A model generated the notes under the pieces. The model was given only the letters and a program-made list of their open reading frames with translations, ran no database searches and was not told the DNA's origin. Both the position numbers and the translations under genes were made by a program. From Thalassovita autumnalis (lineage in GTDB: Bacteria; Pseudomonadota; Alphaproteobacteria; Rhodobacterales; Rhodobacteraceae), in assembly GCF_001458255.1 (NCBI RefSeq), contig NZ_CYSB01000038.1, forward strand, positions 1-64,000: a stretch of DNA of 64,000 bases, given 5' to 3'. Position 1 is the stretch's first letter. Each line of letters begins with the position of its first letter. Below, piece by piece: positions 44,428 to 52,291 of the stretch.

Positions 44428-44449
44428 AGAGGGGGGATTCCCCCTCTTT
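44428..44449 (+). terminator. Terminator-like hairpin in the 44.3-44.6 kb gap
   Basis: AGAGGGGG (44428-44435) pairs with CCCCCTCT (44440-44447) around GATT, with a short TTC tail. The 339-bp gap 44248-44586 otherwise shows only an imperfect dyad CTCAC/GTGAG at 44341-44356. Confidence 0.45.
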
Positions 44450-44586
44450 CCGCCGGTGCCACACCTTCTAAAGAAAGGCCCAATAGCCGCCTGCAGAGCT
44501 TCTTTTTTTGGCCAAAATTGCCCAATATCACGGGGCTGCTACTCACACCTGCCCGTCAGGGCGCCCCTAGACGATTGGACCAATTG

Positions 44587-45069
44587 ATGAAAATCCTGCG
44601 AAAATCCGCCCTGGTCAGTGCTGCCGCCGCTTTGCTTCTGTCGGCCTGTGTCAGTTCTGAGCCGGCCCAGTATCAGTCAACCAGCAACAGCCGTCAGGCC
44701 AGCAACGGCGATCTGCACCAGAGCCTGAATGCCGAACGTGCGGCACGTGGTCTTGGTTCGGTGCGCGCAGATGCCACTCTGGCCCGCGCCGCTGCCGCCC
44801 ATGCCCGTGATATGGCACAGAAAAACTACTTCTCGCATTATGAACCTGACGGCGGCACCCCGGTCACGCGGGTGAACGAGGCGGGCGGTTGCCGCGCGTC
44901 GGTCAGCGAAAATATCGCGATGAAATGGAACGACGACATGAAGGTGTTCTGGGCCTGGATGGGCTCACCCGGGCACTACAAAAACATGATGGGCAAGAAA
45001 TACACCCGTTATGGAATGGGCGAATATGGCGGCTACTACGTGATGGTGCTGGCCGGCCCCTGCGTCTGA
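44587..45069 (+). CDS. CAP (SCP/PR1-like) domain lipoprotein 1
   Basis: Protein of 160 residues with a lipobox (LLLSAC, about 15-20) and a CAP domain (about 43-160): LNAERAARGLGSVRADATLA, ARDMAQKNYFSHYEPDG with the two conserved His, VSENIAMKW with the conserved Glu, and WAWMGSPGHYKNMMGKKYTR. The His/Glu site is complete. Bacterial CAP proteins bind lipids or metals in the envelope; the exact activity is unsettled. The homologue next door shows local duplication. The ATG at 44587 was chosen because it begins at the signal sequence. Confidence 0.88.
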   Translation: MKILRKSALVSAAAALLLSACVSSEPAQYQSTSNSRQASNGDLHQSLNAERAARGLGSVRADATLARAAAAHARDMAQKNYFSHYEPDGGTPVTRVNEAGGCRASVSENIAMKWNDDMKVFWAWMGSPGHYKNMMGKKYTRYGMGEYGGYYVMVLAGPCV

Positions 45070-45094
45070 TCCTATCAACGCTAAAATGATTGCA

Positions 45095-45125
45095 GGCTGC
45101 CCCGGCGACGGGGTAGCCTTTTTTT
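45095..45125 (+). terminator. Intrinsic terminator between the two CAP genes
   Basis: GGCT/AGCC and CCCCG/CGGGG (45095-45118) form a stem with small bulges, then seven T residues. The two CAP genes are therefore probably separate transcripts. Confidence 0.85.
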
Positions 45126-45169
45126 GTCGCTTGCGGCGGGTTTTTCTTGGCTTTTAGGGAAATATTAAG

Positions 45170-45667
45170 ATGCAGCAGGATAAGAATAAGAGGATTTCGC
45201 GCGGATTGATTCTGGGGGCCGTGGTGGCGTTGGCCACGGGGCTGTCGGCCTGTGTTTCAACCGGCGGGGCGCCCTCGGCAACGGCCTCTCCAACCGTGGC
45301 CAGCAGTGGTTTTGGCGGCATGCTGACCGCGGAACGGGGCAGCCGCGGCCTGTCCTTGCTAAGCGAAGACAGCGCGCTGAAGGCGGCAGCGCAAGCGCAT
45401 GCAAACGATATGGTGTCGCGGGGCTATTTCTCGCACCAGTCAAAGGGTGGCGGCAATCCAACCAGTCGGATGCGGGCGGCGGGGGGCTGTCGGTCTGCCA
45501 ATGCGGAAAATATTGCGCAGGGTCAGACCAGCAATGCGGCGGTCTTTAGTGCCTGGATGCAGTCGTCTGCTCACCAGCGCAACATGTTGAACGGTTCCTA
45601 CTCGCGCTACGGCCTAGGGCGCAGCGGCAACACCTGGGTTTTGGTGCTTGCAGGCCCCTGCGTGTGA
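45170..45667 (+). CDS. CAP (SCP/PR1-like) domain lipoprotein 2
   Basis: Protein of 165 residues with a lipobox (ATGLSAC, ending about residue 28) and a CAP domain: MLTAERGSRGLSLLSEDSAL, AHANDMVSRGYFSHQSKGG, SANAENIAQGQ and WMQSSAHQRNMLNGSYSR. It shares the ending VLVLAGPCV-type (ALL/VLAGPCV) with the first copy. The two are diverged paralogues at well below 50% identity, so the duplication is old. Probably an envelope protein. Confidence 0.88.
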   Translation: MQQDKNKRISRGLILGAVVALATGLSACVSTGGAPSATASPTVASSGFGGMLTAERGSRGLSLLSEDSALKAAAQAHANDMVSRGYFSHQSKGGGNPTSRMRAAGGCRSANAENIAQGQTSNAAVFSAWMQSSAHQRNMLNGSYSRYGLGRSGNTWVLVLAGPCV

Positions 45668-45737
45668 TCCAATTGAGGCCGCGCCGTGTAACTCCGGCGG
45701 GGCCTTGCCGAAGACTTAAGGGTGCATTTTTCCGTTG

Positions 45738-47057
45738 TTAGTCAACGGCCTTGCGGCAAGAGCCGTTGATCCAAACGCTGTGGATGGCGCGATCATCGCC
45801 CATCATCAGCGTTGGAAATACCGCCTCCCAGATGTCATCGGCTTGGCTGGCGCGCTGGGCAATATCGGGTGTTGAGGCGAGGTCTAGAACCACCAGGTCA
45901 GCCTCCATCCCGGGGGTGATATTGCCGATTTTGTCACCCATCCGCAGCGCATGTGCAGAGCCGGCTGTGGCCAGGTAGAGCAACTCTGCCGCATGCAGCG
46001 GGCGGTGCCGTAGCTGCGCTACCTCATAGGCTGATGCCATGGTGCGCAGCATAGAGAAACTGGAACCGCCGCCGGTATCCGTTGCCAACCCTATGCGATG
46101 GCCGGCGCGGCTGAGGCCGTCCATGTCAAACAACCCCGAGCCGATGAAGGTGTTTGAGGTGGGGCAATGGATCAGTGCCGCCTCCACCTCGCGCAGGCGA
46201 TCACGTTCGCGTGGTTCCAGATGGATCGCGTGACCAAAAAGCCCACCAGGGCGCAGCAACCCGTAAGCCTCATAGGTGTCCAGATAGTCGCGCGCGCCGG
46301 GGTAGAGCGATTTCACCCATTCAATCTCATCCACTTGCTCACTCAGATGGGTCTGCATCAGCACCTCAGGGTGTTCCCCCCAAAGCGCCCCCAGCGCTCG
46401 CAGTTGTTCCGGCGTTGAGGTCGGTGAAAATCGTGGCGTGATCGCATAGCTCAGCCGGTCCACGCCGTGCCACCGGTCCAGCAGGGCTTTGCTGTCGTCA
46501 TATGCGGATTGCGCGGTATCGCGCAGACCGGCCGGCGCCGTGTCACGATCCATACAGGTTTTGCCCGCAATCACCCGCTGCCCGCGCTGTTGCGCTGCGG
46601 TGAAAAACGCATCCACGCTTTCGGGATGAATGGTGCAGTAGCTTGCCATGGTGGTGGTGCCATGGGACAGCGTCAGATCTAGATATCTTTCTGCAATTTC
46701 ATCGGCATAGCTGCGGTCAGCGAAACGCATCTCTTCCGGGAAGGTGTAGCTGTTCAGCCAGTCTATCAGCCGCTTGCCCCAGCTGGCGATGATGCCCGTT
46801 TGCGGGTAATGCACATGGGCATCAACAAAACCGGGCAGGATCAGGTGATCGCCATAATCCACCCGCTGGGCGGTTGGATATTCGGCAACCAGACGCTCCG
46901 TTGCCCCACTGTCCAAAATCTTGCCATCCCGGATCAGAACCGCGCCGCGGCGTTCAACCTTGGCCGCCTGCTGCCCCTGCTCAAAGGGATTGCCGTCAAA
47001 GTGCAGCACCTGACCGGTGAGCAGGCTGTCGGTGTTGGCACTGGTGGCGTTTTGCAT
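45738..47057 (-). CDS. guaD: Guanine deaminase
   Basis: Zinc amidohydrolase of about 439 residues converting guanine to xanthine. Motifs: GFVDAHVHYPQTGIIASWGK (HxH ligands), SYCTIHPES, MQTHLSEQVDEIEWVKSLYP, GLFGHAIHLEPRERDRL and IGLATDTGGGSSFSMLRTM with the catalytic Asp. The length and the PQTGI motif are specific for GuaD. The frame runs to 47249, but AAGGAATT precedes the ATG at 47057. It is divergent from mgtE. With the 8-oxoguanine deaminase nearby it suggests purine salvage or oxidised-purine clearance. Confidence 0.92.
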   Translation of the reverse strand: MQNATSANTDSLLTGQVLHFDGNPFEQGQQAAKVERRGAVLIRDGKILDSGATERLVAEYPTAQRVDYGDHLILPGFVDAHVHYPQTGIIASWGKRLIDWLNSYTFPEEMRFADRSYADEIAERYLDLTLSHGTTTMASYCTIHPESVDAFFTAAQQRGQRVIAGKTCMDRDTAPAGLRDTAQSAYDDSKALLDRWHGVDRLSYAITPRFSPTSTPEQLRALGALWGEHPEVLMQTHLSEQVDEIEWVKSLYPGARDYLDTYEAYGLLRPGGLFGHAIHLEPRERDRLREVEAALIHCPTSNTFIGSGLFDMDGLSRAGHRIGLATDTGGGSSFSMLRTMASAYEVAQLRHRPLHAAELLYLATAGSAHALRMGDKIGNITPGMEADLVVLDLASTPDIAQRASQADDIWEAVFPTLMMGDDRAIHSVWINGSCRKAVD

Positions 47058-47241
47058 CGCGGAATTCCTTTGGCGGCGGCGCCGAAAGCTGGCGCAAGGG
47101 TAATCTAAGCAGTCAGTCGATGAAGGTAAATCACGCGGCCCGGTGGGGCAGGGGCGTTTTTCGACCGCAATCTGCCGCTGGCCCGTTGCGTGTGCTGGCT
47201 TGCCTCCGTTAAGAGGGATGAAGGCGAGAGCGGAGGCAGAG

Positions 47242-48675
47242 ATGCGCAAAGACCACGATCAGATCGACCTCTTGGACCGCGCTGACACCTCGATTGCGCC
47301 GCAACGCAATCCGGATGGTACCACCGAAGGCGATTATGAACTGTCGCGCCGTGATGTGGCGACGATCCTGCACACCGTAGATCGTGGTGATCAGCAGCAA
47401 CTGCTGACCCTGATGGAACCGCTGCATCCTGCTGATATTGCAGACCTTTTGGAGCAGCTGAATGCCCATGACCGGCGCCGTCTGGTACAGCTTTACGGCC
47501 AGGAGTTTGACGGGGACATCCTGTCCGAACTGGATGAGGGGCTGCGCGAAGAGATCATTGCGGTGCTGCAGCCGGATGTTCTGGCCGAAGCGGTGCGGGA
47601 TCTGGAAACCGACGATGTGGTGGATCTGGTTGAGGATCTGGATGAGCCGCAGCAAGAGGCCATTCTTGAGGTGCTGGAGGATGCCGACCGCGTCGCGGTG
47701 GAGCAGGCGCTCAGCTACCCGGAGCATTCGGCCGGGCGTTTGATGCAGCGCGAAACCGTGGCCGCACCAGAACATTGGACGGTTGGGCAGGCGATTGATT
47801 TTCTACGCTCTGCCAAAGAGTTACCGGAACAGTTCTACCATGTGATCCTGGTGGACCCGCGTATGCATCCAAAGGGCAATGTGACCCTGGGCAAGATCAT
47901 GTCATCGCGCCGCGATGTGCAATTGCAAGACATAGTGGAAGAGGTGTTTGAGGTCATTCCCGTCACCCAAGATGAGGGCGACGTGGCCTATGCCTTCAAC
48001 CAATATCACCTGATTTCAGCGCCTGTTGTGGATGAAAATGACCGCCTGGTTGGCGTCATCACCATCGATGACGCGATGGCGGTGCTCGATGAGGAACACG
48101 AAGAGGACATCCTGCGCCTCGCCGGGGTCGCGGATGAGGCCAGCTTGTCTGACAGCATCCTTGCCGCGGCGCGTGGCCGGGCGGTCTGGCTGGGGGTGAA
48201 TCTATTGACGGCTATCCTGGCCTCGCTGGTCATCGATATGTTCTCAGCCACGATTGATCAGATGGTGGCTTTGGCCGTTTTGATGCCCATCGTGGCCTCA
48301 ATGGGGGGCAATGCCGGCACCCAGACCATGACGGTGACGGTGCGCGCGCTGGCCACCCGCGATCTGACTGCGCAGAACGCCATGCGGGTGATGCTGCGGG
48401 AAGTCTCGGTCGGGGTGATCAATGGCGCACTGTTTGGGGCGATCATGGCGGGCATTGCGGTGTTGTGGTTTGGCGTGCCGATGCTGGCGCTGGTGATCGG
48501 ATTGGCGATGCTGGGCACCCATGTGGCGGCGGCGCTGGGGGGCATTCTGATCCCGATGGGGCTGGAACGGCTGAACGTTGACCCGGCGCTTGCCTCTGGT
48601 CCCTTTGTGACTACGGTGACGGATGTTGTTGGGTTTCTTGCCTTTTTGGGACTTGCTGCACGGGTGTTGCTATGA
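47242..48675 (+). CDS. mgtE: Magnesium transporter MgtE
   Basis: Mg2+ channel of about 477 residues. It has the superhelical N-domain (about 40-150, with LLEQLNAHDRRRLVQLYGQE), a CBS pair (about 160-285, sensing cytoplasmic Mg2+) with ITIDDAMAVLDEE, and five C-terminal membrane helices starting at VNLLTAILASLVIDMF with the pore motif MPIVASMGGNAGTQTMTV. GGAGG six bases before the ATG at 47242 selects this start over 47218. The stop overlaps the next start (ATGA), which couples it to fau. Confidence 0.93.
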   Translation: MRKDHDQIDLLDRADTSIAPQRNPDGTTEGDYELSRRDVATILHTVDRGDQQQLLTLMEPLHPADIADLLEQLNAHDRRRLVQLYGQEFDGDILSELDEGLREEIIAVLQPDVLAEAVRDLETDDVVDLVEDLDEPQQEAILEVLEDADRVAVEQALSYPEHSAGRLMQRETVAAPEHWTVGQAIDFLRSAKELPEQFYHVILVDPRMHPKGNVTLGKIMSSRRDVQLQDIVEEVFEVIPVTQDEGDVAYAFNQYHLISAPVVDENDRLVGVITIDDAMAVLDEEHEEDILRLAGVADEASLSDSILAAARGRAVWLGVNLLTAILASLVIDMFSATIDQMVALAVLMPIVASMGGNAGTQTMTVTVRALATRDLTAQNAMRVMLREVSVGVINGALFGAIMAGIAVLWFGVPMLALVIGLAMLGTHVAAALGGILIPMGLERLNVDPALASGPFVTTVTDVVGFLAFLGLAARVLL

Positions 48676-49229
48676 ACGATCTGGCTGAGATTAAGGCGCA
48701 GGCCCGCAAGGCTGCTTTTGCCCGACGCAAAGCAGCACATCAGGCTGGGCTGGTTGGGCGCGCCGGCTTGTTGAGTGAGGTTCTGGCGGGCTATCGCGGC
48801 GTGCCACTCGCGGGCTATATGCCGATCCGAACGGAGATCTCCCCGCTGCCCGCGATGGAGGAGGCCAGCGCGCACGGGCCTGTCGGTGTGCCCGTGATCC
48901 AAGGTGAAGCGCAGCCGTTGAAGTTTTCGCGATGGTCGCCGGATGGACCGCTTCGCGAAGGTCCGTTTGGGGCGCAGGTGCCTGAAAAGGATGACTATTT
49001 TGACCCGGAAATCCTGATCGTCCCGCTGGTTGCCTTTGACCGGGCCGGTAATCGTCTGGGCTATGGCGGCGGCTTTTATGATCGCACGCTGGAGGGTCTG
49101 CGGCAACGCGGGGGCTGTCTGGCCATTGGGTTTGCCTATGGCGCGCAGGAGGCGGCGGAGCTGCCGTTGGAACCCACTGATCAACCCCTGGACATGATCG
49201 TGACCGAGGCGGAAATCCTCAGCTTTTAA
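48672..49229 (+). CDS. fau: 5-formyltetrahydrofolate cyclo-ligase
   Basis: Enzyme of 185 residues that converts 5-formyl-THF with ATP into 5,10-methenyl-THF. It has the N-terminal ARKAAFARRKAAH basic helix and the catalytic region VPLVAFDRAGNRLGYGGGFYDRTL (split pattern GYGGGFYDR). In many Proteobacteria this gene adjoins the 6S RNA gene; here it is coupled to mgtE instead. It overlaps mgtE by four bases and is convergent with, and overlaps, the GntR gene end. Confidence 0.92.
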   Translation: MNDLAEIKAQARKAAFARRKAAHQAGLVGRAGLLSEVLAGYRGVPLAGYMPIRTEISPLPAMEEASAHGPVGVPVIQGEAQPLKFSRWSPDGPLREGPFGAQVPEKDDYFDPEILIVPLVAFDRAGNRLGYGGGFYDRTLEGLRQRGGCLAIGFAYGAQEAAELPLEPTDQPLDMIVTEAEILSF

Positions 49230-49852
49230 GCATCTGGCGGCATCACATCCAGCAAATGGGCCTCGGCCTCCCGCAGGTGGCGTTCCAGATGGGTAACGGC
49301 GGTTTCACTGCCACCAGCTGCGACAGCTTCGACCATAAGTCTATGATCTTCCAGCCAATCCTCAGTCCGGCTGGGCAATGCGCCATAGGCGGCGATTTGG
49401 ATCTGACAGGCGATGCGCAGCTGATCGATGATGGCGATCTGCCGGGGGCGACCGCTGGGGGCATAAAGGGCGGCATGAAACGTCCGATCCCCTTCGGCCC
49501 AATTGGGCCCATGGGCGTCAATGTCCGAATGTTTTTGTACCTGCTCCAGATGCGCTAACTGTGATTGGGAAAAATTGCCAACAGCGCGCCGCAAGGCATC
49601 CGTTTCAAGCATCACCCGTAAATCAATCGCTTCCCGCAGATCGCTCCGGCTCATTGAGATCACATGCGCCCCTTTGTTGGGGACTAGGGTGATCAAGCCC
49701 ATCTGCGCCAGTAAGGCAAAGGCATCCCGTACCGGGATCCGGCTTGCGCCAAAGCGACTTGCCAGAACCTCCTGCTTTAGCTTTGCGCCCGGCGCGAACT
49801 CACCCCGCAGAAGGGCGGATTTTAATTGATCAGCAATGTGTTGTGCCTGCAT
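49226..49852 (-). CDS. GntR-family regulator with FCD effector domain
   Basis: Regulator of about 208 residues: a winged HTH (about 1-70, SALLRGEFAPGAKLKQEVLA, FGASRIPVRDAFALL) and an all-helical FCD domain (about 80-205) with RVMLETDALRRAV, DRTFHAALYAPSG and a late HLERHLREAEAHL that usually bind a metal and a small acid. It starts at the ATG 49852 with GAGGAG upstream. It is divergent from the OsmC gene, with a perfect 20-bp palindrome between them, a clear autoregulatory layout. The effector is unknown. Confidence 0.88.
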   Translation of the reverse strand: MQAQHIADQLKSALLRGEFAPGAKLKQEVLASRFGASRIPVRDAFALLAQMGLITLVPNKGAHVISMSRSDLREAIDLRVMLETDALRRAVGNFSQSQLAHLEQVQKHSDIDAHGPNWAEGDRTFHAALYAPSGRPRQIAIIDQLRIACQIQIAAYGALPSRTEDWLEDHRLMVEAVAAGGSETAVTHLERHLREAEAHLLDVMPPDA

Positions 49853-49871
49853 TTGGCATTGCTCCTCACAT

Positions 49872-49891
49872 AATGTATACATGTATACATT
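49872..49891. promoter_or_regulatory. Perfect 20-bp palindrome, probable GntR operator
   Basis: AATGTATACATGTATACATT reads the same on both strands and lies between the divergent GntR and OsmC genes, 20 bp before the first start and 28 bp before the second. It contains two TGTATACA half-units. Symmetry and position make it the likely site for the GntR protein controlling both genes. Confidence 0.7.
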
Positions 49892-49919
49892 CTAGATTCG
49901 AAAACTTCCAGAGGACCCG

Positions 49920-50408
49920 ATGCCGAATTTGTCCACGAAAGAGCACGACTTTACCGCCCAGATCCTTTGGACGGGCAACACGGGCCGGGGGACGGAAAGC
50001 TACCGCGCCTATGAACGGACCTGGCAGGTCCAAACCCCGGGCAAGCCGGTCATTCACTGTTCTAACGATCCGATGCTTGGGGGGGATCCGACGCTTCACA
50101 ACCCCGAAGATATGCTGCTTTCGGCGCTCTCGGCCTGCCACATGTTGTGGTATCTGCACCTCGCGTCAGAGGCAGAGGTTGTGGTCACCGGCTATCAGGA
50201 CGCGCCGATCGGTCGGGGGGAAACAGCGCCAAACGGGGCAGGGCGGTTCCTGTCTGCCACCCTGCGGCCAAAGATTACGCTCGCGCCGGGTAGCGACCCT
50301 GCCGTCGCTGACGCGCTGCATGGGCGCATTCATGAAGTATGTTTTATCGCGCGTTCTGTCGCGTTTCCTGTCAGCTATGATGCGACGTATTCTTTTGCCG
50401 CTGCCTAA
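49920..50408 (+). CDS. OsmC-family peroxiredoxin-like protein
   Basis: Protein of 162 residues with the OsmC/Ohr fold. The two redox Cys positions are present: LLSALSACHMLWYLHLASEA (about 80) and HEVCFIARSVAFPV (about 144). Such proteins reduce organic hydroperoxides with lipoylated partners. The expected N-terminal GGDPTLHNPEDMLL segment is intact. It is probably repressed by the neighbouring GntR protein through the palindrome at 49872. Confidence 0.88.
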   Translation: MPNLSTKEHDFTAQILWTGNTGRGTESYRAYERTWQVQTPGKPVIHCSNDPMLGGDPTLHNPEDMLLSALSACHMLWYLHLASEAEVVVTGYQDAPIGRGETAPNGAGRFLSATLRPKITLAPGSDPAVADALHGRIHEVCFIARSVAFPVSYDATYSFAAA

Positions 50409-50503
50409 TGTGCGTAACGAACTGTTAGGAATTTTGCCCTATTCATGATCGAAACGGGCATGTGCCCCTTGCCACATCACCCGCTGCCGCCTAGGCAGAG
50501 GGC

Positions 50504-51325
50504 ATGAAAGTATTGTTCTTAGGCGATGTAATGGGGCGTGCGGGGCGGCGCGCTGTGGTCGAAACCCTGCCGAAACTGCGCGACGCGTGGCGGTTGGACT
50601 TTGTTGTGGTGAACGGCGAAAACGCCAGCAACGGAATGGGCTTGTCGGCAGAGCACGCAAAGGTTCTGTTGGATGCCGGGGCGGATTGCGTGACCCTTGG
50701 CGATCACGCCTTTGACCAAAAGGACATGTTGCAGTTCATCGAACGTGAACCGCGCATCCTGCGGCCGCTGAACTTCGCCAAGGGCGCACCGGGACGGGGG
50801 CATCGGGTGTTTTCTGACCGCCGTGGGCGCAAGATCCTTGTGACCCAGGTTCTGGGAAATGTCTTTATGAAACGGGCGTTTGACGATCCGTTTTCGGCGG
50901 TGGATGCGGTGCTGCGTCAGCATGTTCTGGGCGGCGCCGTTCAGGCCGCGCTGGTGGACGTGCACTGTGAGGCGACCAGCGAAAAGATGGGTATGGGGCA
51001 TTACTGCGACGGGCGCGCCAGCGTTGTTGTGGGAACCCACACCCATGTGCCCACCGGCGATGCGCAGATTTTGCCCGGCGGCACGGCCTACCTGACGGAT
51101 GCGGGAATGTGCGGCGACTACAACAGCGTCATCGGTATGGAAAAGGCCGAACCGATGCGCCGTTTTGTGACCGGCATGCCCAAGTCCCGCTTCACCCCCG
51201 CCCTGGGGGAGGCAACGTTGTCAGGTGTTTATGTTGAAACGGACGATCGCACCGGTAAGGCGACTGTGGTTAAGATGGTGCGCCAGGGCGGGCGGCTGGA
51301 ACAAGCGGGTCCTGACTCCGTTTAA
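50504..51325 (+). CDS. YmdB-type metallophosphoesterase (TIGR00282 family)
   Basis: Metal-dependent phosphodiesterase of 273 residues. Ligand motifs follow the family order: FLGDVMGRAGRRAV (first Asp), VVNGENASNGMGLS, VTLGDHAFDQKDML, DVHCEATSEKMGMG and VVVGTHTHVPTGDAQILPGG (paired His). In Bacillus YmdB hydrolyses cyclic nucleotides and affects biofilm formation. Its role in alphaproteobacteria is unclear. It precedes a DMT exporter by 19 bp. Confidence 0.92.
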   Translation: MKVLFLGDVMGRAGRRAVVETLPKLRDAWRLDFVVVNGENASNGMGLSAEHAKVLLDAGADCVTLGDHAFDQKDMLQFIEREPRILRPLNFAKGAPGRGHRVFSDRRGRKILVTQVLGNVFMKRAFDDPFSAVDAVLRQHVLGGAVQAALVDVHCEATSEKMGMGHYCDGRASVVVGTHTHVPTGDAQILPGGTAYLTDAGMCGDYNSVIGMEKAEPMRRFVTGMPKSRFTPALGEATLSGVYVETDDRTGKATVVKMVRQGGRLEQAGPDSV

Positions 51326-51344
51326 CCACAAGATGAGCTGACAC

Positions 51345-52271
51345 GTGAAAAATCCCCTCGGTCTTTACCTTTTCTTAGCGGTTCTTGGCGCAGGATGGGG
51401 CCTGAACTCGGTTCTGGCAAAGATCGCCGTCGGCGGCGGCTATGCGCCATTTGGTTTGATATTTTGGCAGTTGGTGATCACGTCACTGATCCTCGGCGTC
51501 ATATGTTGGGTGCGTGGCAGCTGGCCAAAACTGGGGCGGGCGCAATTGCGCATGGGACTGTTTGTTGCGGTGATCGGGACGATCGTGCCCAACGCGGCCA
51601 GCTATCGAGCGGCAATGAACCTACCAGCTGGGATATTGGCGTTGCTGCTATCGCTGGTGCCGATTTGTGCCTTTCCTTTGGCGCTGGTCATGGGCAACGA
51701 ACAGTTTAGCGCGCGCAAGTTTCTGGGCCTGAGCCTTGGCGCCCTGGCTGTGGCCCTGCTGGTCCTGCCTGGTGAGGCATTGCCAGATGCGGCGATGTTG
51801 GCCTTGTTGCCTTTGGCTGTGATTGCCCCGATCTGCTACGGGTTGGAGGGCAATGGCGTCGCAAAATGGGGCACCGGTGATCTGTCGCCGGTTGAATTGC
51901 TGTTCCTCGCCTCTCTGCTCGGGGTGGTGATTGCTTTGCCTTTGGCGATTGTGACAGGACAGTGGATCAGCCCTGCGCCGCCTTATGCGCTGCCCGATCT
52001 GGCGCTGGTGGCCTCGGCGATGATCCATGCGCTTGTTTACACTGGCTATGTCTGGCTTGTGGGGCGGGCGGGGGCGGTTTTTGCCTCTCAGGTGGCCTAT
52101 CTGGTGACCGGCTTTGGCATCTTCTGGGCCATGGCGATCCTCGGGGAAAACTACGCCAGCTCGTTCTGGGGGGCTATGGCATTGATGTTACTGGGGGTCT
52201 TCTTCGTGCAGCCGCGAAGGCAGATCCCTCTTGTTGCCGCTGCGCCCCTGCGCCACACTAACGGGGAATGA
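51345..52271 (+). CDS. EamA/DMT-family transporter
   Basis: Membrane protein of 308 residues with ten hydrophobic helices arranged as two EamA repeats (about 5-145 and 155-295). It starts with GTG at 51345 (MKNPLGLYLFLAVLGAGWGL). The substrate is unknown: drug, metabolite or amino acid. It is 19 bp after the phosphodiesterase and 20 bp before the SLC13 gene, so the three probably share an mRNA. Confidence 0.86.
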   Translation: MKNPLGLYLFLAVLGAGWGLNSVLAKIAVGGGYAPFGLIFWQLVITSLILGVICWVRGSWPKLGRAQLRMGLFVAVIGTIVPNAASYRAAMNLPAGILALLLSLVPICAFPLALVMGNEQFSARKFLGLSLGALAVALLVLPGEALPDAAMLALLPLAVIAPICYGLEGNGVAKWGTGDLSPVELLFLASLLGVVIALPLAIVTGQWISPAPPYALPDLALVASAMIHALVYTGYVWLVGRAGAVFASQVAYLVTGFGIFWAMAILGENYASSFWGAMALMLLGVFFVQPRRQIPLVAAAPLRHTNGE

Positions 52272-52291
52272 CCTAAGTTCGGGCGAAGTAT

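Noticed and set aside
48672-49229. 6S RNA gene expected beside 5-formyl-THF cyclo-ligase
   Set aside because: The gene overlaps mgtE upstream and the GntR gene downstream, leaving no room for an ssrS gene.
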